A stretch of 64,000 bases of DNA. It comes from Sanguinoderma infundibulare (taxonomy: Eukaryota > Basidiomycota > Agaricomycetes > Polyporales > Polyporaceae). Below the pieces are notes generated by a model. It made no database searches. It worked only from the letters and a program-made list of their open reading frames with translations, and had not been told where the DNA came from. The stretch is from contig JAVLRN010000003.1 in NCBI GenBank assembly GCA_032821775.1, positions 2,542,001 through 2,606,000 on the forward strand, read 5' to 3'. Made by a program: the position numbers and the translations under genes. Below are positions 58,732-64,000 of this stretch, one piece after another. Within the stretch, counting starts at the first letter, position 1, and every line of letters starts with the position of its first letter.

Positions 58732-61487
58732 ATGTTGCCCGTTCGAACGTTCTCCCGTTTGGTCGGCATGCCTCTCCCCCTCACCTCGCTTGTTTCTGAT
58801 GCTACTCGTCAAGCGTTCTCTGTCGCCAAATATTTCTCCGGCTGTTCTTACGATACCCCCTCAAAGTCCATTGCGTCCCGCGAGCGTGTCAAGAGGGACG
58901 CCTTGGACAAGCGACCCGATCTGTACGCAGATTGGCTAGCGTCCCGGCGTTATGCAGAAAATGGCGCGGAGCATCTTCCTCCAGGTGCACAACGTCCGTT
59001 CAGTTTCGATAACCTCGCGCTCGCCTACAGGCTTGCAAAGTGTTGCACACCTGAAGTCCTTTCGTGCTTATGGGACGCACACCCATACAGAATATCTCTT
59101 ATGGTTACACTCGATCTCGCACGGGGAATTTTTCCCGCCTTTCGAGGTTACTCACAAGCTCTTATAATCGATGAGGTCCGTATTGCGCTCCGTTCATGAT
59201 TTTGTGCATCTCTCATGGCCCTTTTTAGCTTCAACGACTTATCACCTCAGGCAACTTTGCGCTCTCACACGTACTGTATCAAGCTGCGATAGAACTCGTT
59301 CGTATGAGTTGCGAGGCCGCGGTTGACATCATTGCGTGCGTTATCGCTTTTGTGGCTAATTCAGCGGGGGGACTGATCAAGCGGTTCCCATGCAGAACCT
59401 CGAATGAAAATATCGTGCACAACTCCGCTCGCTTCCTGGTCGAACGAAAGCAGATGGAGCAAAGGTTACGGTTAGATGTTCCGACGCTATCCGACCCGCT
59501 GGTGCGCGACCTCCTGCAGGAGTCCGACACATTCGTCCGTTCCTTTAACGGCTTCTCCGCCTTCGGCGTCTTTTCTCCCCTCGACGCGATGCGTCTTCTG
59601 ACACTGATCGCTGAGGTTCTGACTCACCTCTGGGTGTTGTCGTCCTTGACGTTCGGCGGAACGCCTCTGCCTATAGTCCTCCTCTCTGTCGCCGTGTCAG
59701 CGCTTCCGTCTGTGCTCTCTTGGCTCACCTGCGGGCAAAGTACCTGGGACTGCCCTAACGGTCAGCTAGAGGCACGCCTGGTAGCGAAACAAGAGACTAT
59801 GCGCGAGCTCGCCTACAGCGATTCTTACCGACCAGAGATCCTCCTGTTTGATCTCGGCCCATGGATTTTGAAGACCTGGTCTCGTGCGAAGAAGTCGCTC
59901 CTTGGCATGGAACGCAGAGGTAGCGGGGACCCCAGCCTGTCCTGCCGTTTGCTTTCGCGGCTGTATTTGAATGGCATGTTTTCTGCTTTTCAACATGTTT
60001 GTACACGGCGGCTTCTGATATATTGCACGGCTGACATTATTTGTCAGGTGCCTCTGTTGCTCGTCCTCCATACGACTTCGACTTCCGTCGGCACTTTTAC
60101 GTTGTACCGAAGTACACTGCAAAGTCTCTTCTTGACAGCCGAGACCCTCTTCCGCACTTTACGCATGGCGTTCCAGGGAATATTTCTGATGGGGGCGTTC
60201 TGTGCCGCGACGGCGTTGAAGCCTCGTCTGCAACCCGAGCCACATATGACCACCTCGTATGTTCCTTCCGGCGTGGGAATGGCCATCGACATTAGGTGCG
60301 CGTCGGGTCGAAGGGTCGGCCTGCTAGTTGTGGCTAATATCACAAACAGGAACCTCAGCTATTACTACCCAGACAGCAAAGCACCCGCACTCGACAACAT
60401 CAATTTGTCCGTCAAGGCGGGTGAAACGCTCGCCATCGTCGGCTACAACGGCTCCGGTACGCCCGCCACATTATTCGCCGATCTGCGATGGGGTTAACCG
60501 TGCGTCGCGACCCAGGCAAGACCACGCTGGTCAACGTCCTCCTCCGCATCTACGACTTCGACCGCGGCTCGCTCCGCGTCAATGGCATCGACGTTCGACG
60601 GCTCAGCCCGCGCGACTTCCACGCTCACGCCTCCGCAGTCTTCCAGGGCTTCTCCAAGTTCAGCGCGTCCGTCAAGGGCAACGTCGGCATAGGTTATGTC
60701 CCCGAGATGGGCAGCGTCGAGGCCATTGACGCGGCCCTGGAACTCGCCGGCGCGGCAGACCTCGTCCGAGCGCTGCCCGAGGGCGTCCGCACGCGGCTCG
60801 ACGGCGACGGCCTCGGCCGCAGCTGCGACGCGTTCTGCGGCGATAGCCTAGCGACCCACAAGCTCCACGGGCTCTCCGGCGGCGAGGTAAGTGGGCTCCC
60901 ATGGACCTGACCGAACCTTGGTGCCTGTTACATCATCATCATCGTCCCTCCTGACGCCAAGTTCCCGTCCCGTCCCAGTGGCAACGGATAGCCATCTCGC
61001 GCGCGTTCATGCGTGCGCGCCGTCCGGAAGTCGAGCTCCTGGTCTTCGACGAGCCGGTAAGTGCCGCCGGCCTTTTGAATTCGCTCGCTTCGCGTCGCAT
61101 TCCCGCGGTTCGCGGGATTTCTTTTTCGTCGCGAACCGCTCCGGAGCTCATCGCGACCACACAGACGTCTTCTCTCGACGCGCACGCCCAGAAGCACGTC
61201 TTCGACACCATTGAGCAAATTTCGCGTGGTCCGAACGGCGACCGGACGAAGACCGTCGTGTTCATCACGCACAGGCTGGCCACCGCCCGCCGCGCTGACA
61301 AGATAGCCATGATGGAGAACGGGGTACGTCCGCCGCTGCAAACCATCCGTCGTCATCATTCCGTACGTGCCGTCCTTCTTTGCATTGATAGCGACACCTT
61401 TGGCAGACGATCGTCGAGTTTGGCACGCACGAGCAGCTGCTCAGTCATAACGGGAGATACGCCTCTCTATACCATGCCTCTGTCTAA
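58732..61487 (+). CDS. ABC half-transporter (membrane domain plus one ATPase domain)
   Basis: ABC transporters move substrates across membranes using ATP. The membrane domain begins after MLPVRTFSRLVGMPLPLTSL; hydrophobic helices include CEAAVDIIACVIAFVANSAG and LLVLHTTSTSVGTFTLY. The ATPase domain has Walker A GYNGSGKTTLVNVL, formed across an intron, a Q-loop in SAVFQGFSKF, signature LSGGEWQRIAISRAF, Walker B VELLVFDEP, D-loop SSLD and an H-loop in FITHRLATARRAD. Roughly 700 aa ending GRYASLYHASV. A TATAAA only about 20 bp before the ATG suggests translation could begin at the second ATG (58768). Substrate and membrane are unknown. Several junctions in the middle third are not modelled. Confidence 0.8.
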
Positions 61488-61779
61488 ACCAAAAACCGTG
61501 GACCTTTGCTACATTCTCGTATTCCGCTACAGTATCGACACATTGGAATCTGATATGATGCATATGCTGTGCGGGCGATAGACGAAGTCGACCTGGGGAG
61601 AGAAATGTACAGTATCGATGCTTAGATTATTGTCTCGAAAATACCGATAAGAATAGTGTGTGCGTGCATGTGCGTGCGCGCTGGCCGTATTGTTATCCTG
61701 ACTTCCCCGATGCCGTGCACCGTGCACCGCGACTGCCGTCCGAGTCGGAGCGACGGACGCAGCAGCAGGTTCATACTCT
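61488..61779. other. Convergent gap ABC transporter - PHO81-like
   Basis: 292 bp, containing a short GTGCGTGCA-type repetitive patch near 61,660-61,680; no gene recognised. Confidence 0.3.
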
Positions 61780-64000
61780 TCATACTCCCTGCGTCCCTCG
61801 CTGTGCGTAGTTGAAGTACGTCAAGACGCCGTCGTGCAGCGTGGCGTCGACCCCGTTCGCTTCCGTGCCTGCTGACGTGGGCAGCCTCTCGGTCTCTTCG
61901 CGAACGCCGTACGTGCCCACGAGCAGACCAAAGTCCTTCACGCCCTGTATCAGCGACGGAACTTGTGCCTAGAGGAACAACAGCCCATTGAGCATTCAAT
62001 TCTAGCGCGGTCTGGCGCCGACCCGACAGCGCACCAGTAGCCCTGCGTCCAGGAGGACGCCCAGCAGGTTGTTCATCTTCGCAAACTCGACCGCGGCGTC
62101 GAGGCTCCACAGCCGGTGGTCGTGCGCGTCGTCGGTGCTGAGCGCGGTCGCGCTCGGCCGCGCGCGGCTCTCCTCCCCGCACTGGGACGCGAGGAACACA
62201 GGATCTACGATGCCGAACGCGGTTAGCGCGACGCTCTCTATCTCTCGCAGTGAGTAGCTTAACAGACGCCCGTGCGTGCGTGCGCGCGCCACGGGGGGTG
62301 ACGTACAATTTGGCTGCTTCCAGTTCAGAGCTGCGCACACGTCCGGGGCAAAGGACGTAAACACGACCGGGCGGCGGCCTATGTGCCCCTCCAGCGCCGA
62401 GGTGTCGTAAACGGTGCGTAACACGGAGTTGACGGCGTCGTTCAGGTCGAGCTGGTTTCGCAGCGAATGGCGCTTCCGAAGCCGGGCGGGCGCGTACGCG
62501 AACTCCACGCAAATGCCGAACGCTGCGGGGACGATCTACGGGGCCGGAAGGGACGCAAAGGGTAAGGTGGCCAAACAGGCGGGTCGTGAGACGAGATGCA
62601 CTTGGCCAAGACGACAATGTAAAACCTTGGACGTACCCGTAATAGCTCCTGCATGGTGATCATTGAGGTCGCTATCCACTTTGCCCAGAGGGACGGCGGA
62701 GATGTTCCGTCTGGCGCTGGCCCACCGCAACCTAATCGGGAGGCCAGGGATTGGAATTGAGATAGCGTGACGTCTGCGACGCCCAACTCGTAGCTCTCGT
62801 CCGGTAACCTCCACTCTGGGAACACGACGGGATGGAAATCCCGGGTGACCTGAACGGTTACGTAGATATAGCTCCCGGTGACCGATGAGTGCGTCAGTGA
62901 GTGCCCGGATGCTTGTGCGAGCGTCTGGGTCGACGGCGACGTCTGCGCGGACCCGAGGGTCCTTCCGTGTTGTGGGACCCGAGGGGTCAAGAGTTTGGCG
63001 CTGCTGCCACCAGGGACGGGCATCGCCAGGGACTTCCAGTAGGTCTCGACTGCTCCTCCGATCTCAAGCTTGACACCGCTGAACGGCGTGATGATATTGA
63101 CCTCGAACGACACCTTTTCGGATGCATAAACCTCGGAACCATTCCACGTATAGGACAGGACACACCTCTCCAATGACATGCAATCTGGGATCCAAAATAG
63201 GAAGCGTAAAGGGCTGGCTATTTTGAATGTTCTGGAACAGATGCGGGAGGGCTGTCGCGCGACCTATTGTCTTGGTGCCAAAGTTGGGATACAACGAGAA
63301 CTCGAGGGAGAGGGCGCTTGGGGACGGGACCTGGAACGAGAAGACTATCTTCTGGTCGCGAATAGGGAGGGGGATGCTGTATGGTGCCGAAGTGATTACG
63401 GGCGCCGCGGTCATGACCAGTTTCAGGAGAGGAGAGGCGTGTAGGTGCCTGTCTTCGTACTGAGGGCCTGCGAGGGGATGTCGCAGTCGCACGGCTGGCC
63501 CTTCGACGCTAGGGTCCTGGTAGTGTGATGACAGGTGACCGATGGTCACCTGGACGAGGGACGCCTTGTCCAGGTAGTTGTGTCCGTAAACGCGGTAAGG
63601 CATCATGGGAGGCGGAAGATAGAGCGAAGGGATCGCATCGATGTCAGACTCCATACCGATCGACCTCTGGGTGTTGGTGAGTGGCGAGTCCTGAGCCATC
63701 GGAACCTGTGAAGAATGAGCCTTGGCGGCGGCCTGGACGAGTAGCGCGACACAGGCCCGGTGACCGTACCATGCGGCATAATACATGGGCGAATTCCCAG
63801 CTTCGTCCGTGATGTCGATGCGGCTCCCGACTTCGAGGAGGACTGCGAGACATGACTCGCGACCAAACCGAGCGGCATGGAAGAGCGGGGTCCACTCATT
63901 GTACTTGTCGGGGATGTCCCAGCCGTCCCGGCGTGCGAGAATGCGGACGACATCGGCGTGACCCTCCTGCGCCGCCAGGTGGATCGGGTACTCTCCGTTT
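61780..64000 (-). CDS. PHO81: Pho81-like phosphate-signalling CDK inhibitor, 5' end outside window
   Basis: Pho81/NUC-2 proteins join SPX, ankyrin and glycerophosphodiester-phosphodiesterase-like domains and inhibit the Pho80-Pho85 kinase when phosphate is low. The window holds the C-terminal part. It starts in ankyrin repeats (NGEYPIHLAAQEGHADVVRI, DKYNEWTPLFHAARFGRESC, AGNSPMYYAAWYGHRACVAL). A beta-rich region follows (PLLKLVMTAAPVITSAPYSI) and then the GDPD-like segment (VCVEFAYAP-type text, GHIGRRPVVFTSFAPDVCAA, LWSLDAAVEFAKMNNLLGVL). The protein ends LTYFNYAQRGTQGV, with the stop at 61780-61782. The SPX domain would lie beyond base 64,000. The GDPD part looks degenerate compared with active enzymes, as usual for this family. 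Confidence 0.82.

Noticed and set aside
1..64000. CRISPR array, prophage, IS element, rRNA or tRNA genes
   Set aside because: None seen, and bacterial mobile features are not expected in this fungal nuclear sequence.

Overview
The window is nuclear DNA of a filamentous fungus, most likely a mushroom-forming basidiomycete (Agaricomycetes). Genes are eukaryotic, on both strands, closely packed and cut by many very short introns (mostly 40-70 nt, GT-AG). The protein set is typical fungal: NDUFA12 of complex I, Mrc1, Slx4, Pol32, a Pho81-type inhibitor, an A-T-R adenylate-forming reductase and a GH105-like secreted hydrolase. I saw no rRNA, tRNA, CRISPR, prophage or intact transposon. All assignments come from reading translated sequence and splice sites by eye.

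Layout, left to right: a mitochondrial PPR protein running off the left edge (minus); folylpolyglutamate synthase (plus); SLX4 (minus); a KAP120/importin-11 karyopherin (plus); two truncated gene pieces meeting head to head near 11,870; VPS26 (plus); POL32 (minus); an A-T-R adenylate-forming reductase (plus); a 2-kb gene-poor stretch; an MDR oxidoreductase (plus); NDUFA12 (plus) facing L-2-hydroxyglutarate dehydrogenase (minus); the CNS1/TTC4 cochaperone (plus); ribosomal protein eS7 (plus); a Rab GTPase with a large insertion (plus); an AMMECR1 protein (plus); a second PPR protein (minus); ribosomal protein uL3 (minus); MRC1 (plus); a candidate small secreted protein (minus); a GH105-like hydrolase (minus); THO2, about 7.8 kb (plus); GTP cyclohydrolase I (minus); an ABC half-transporter (plus); and a PHO81-like protein running off the right edge (minus).

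Most of these are housekeeping genes and do not form a pathway cluster. Weak themes are genome stability (SLX4, POL32, MRC1, THO2), folate/pterin metabolism (folylpolyglutamate synthase, GTP cyclohydrolase I) and mitochondrial function (two PPR proteins, NDUFA12, L2HGDH). Many neighbours are divergent pairs with intergenic gaps of 345 bp to 1.1 kb that must hold both promoters, or convergent pairs with short gaps.

I found no convincing new multi-gene system. The observations most worth checking are the head-to-head truncated pieces near 11,870 (a URA6-like fragment and an unknown partner), the Rab GTPase with about 130 extra residues and a non-canonical G4 motif, the 5-nt first coding exon plus 10-nt microexon of uL3, the candidate secreted protein at 44.6-45.1 kb, a GC-AG intron in folylpolyglutamate synthase, and a PIP-like motif in Mrc1.
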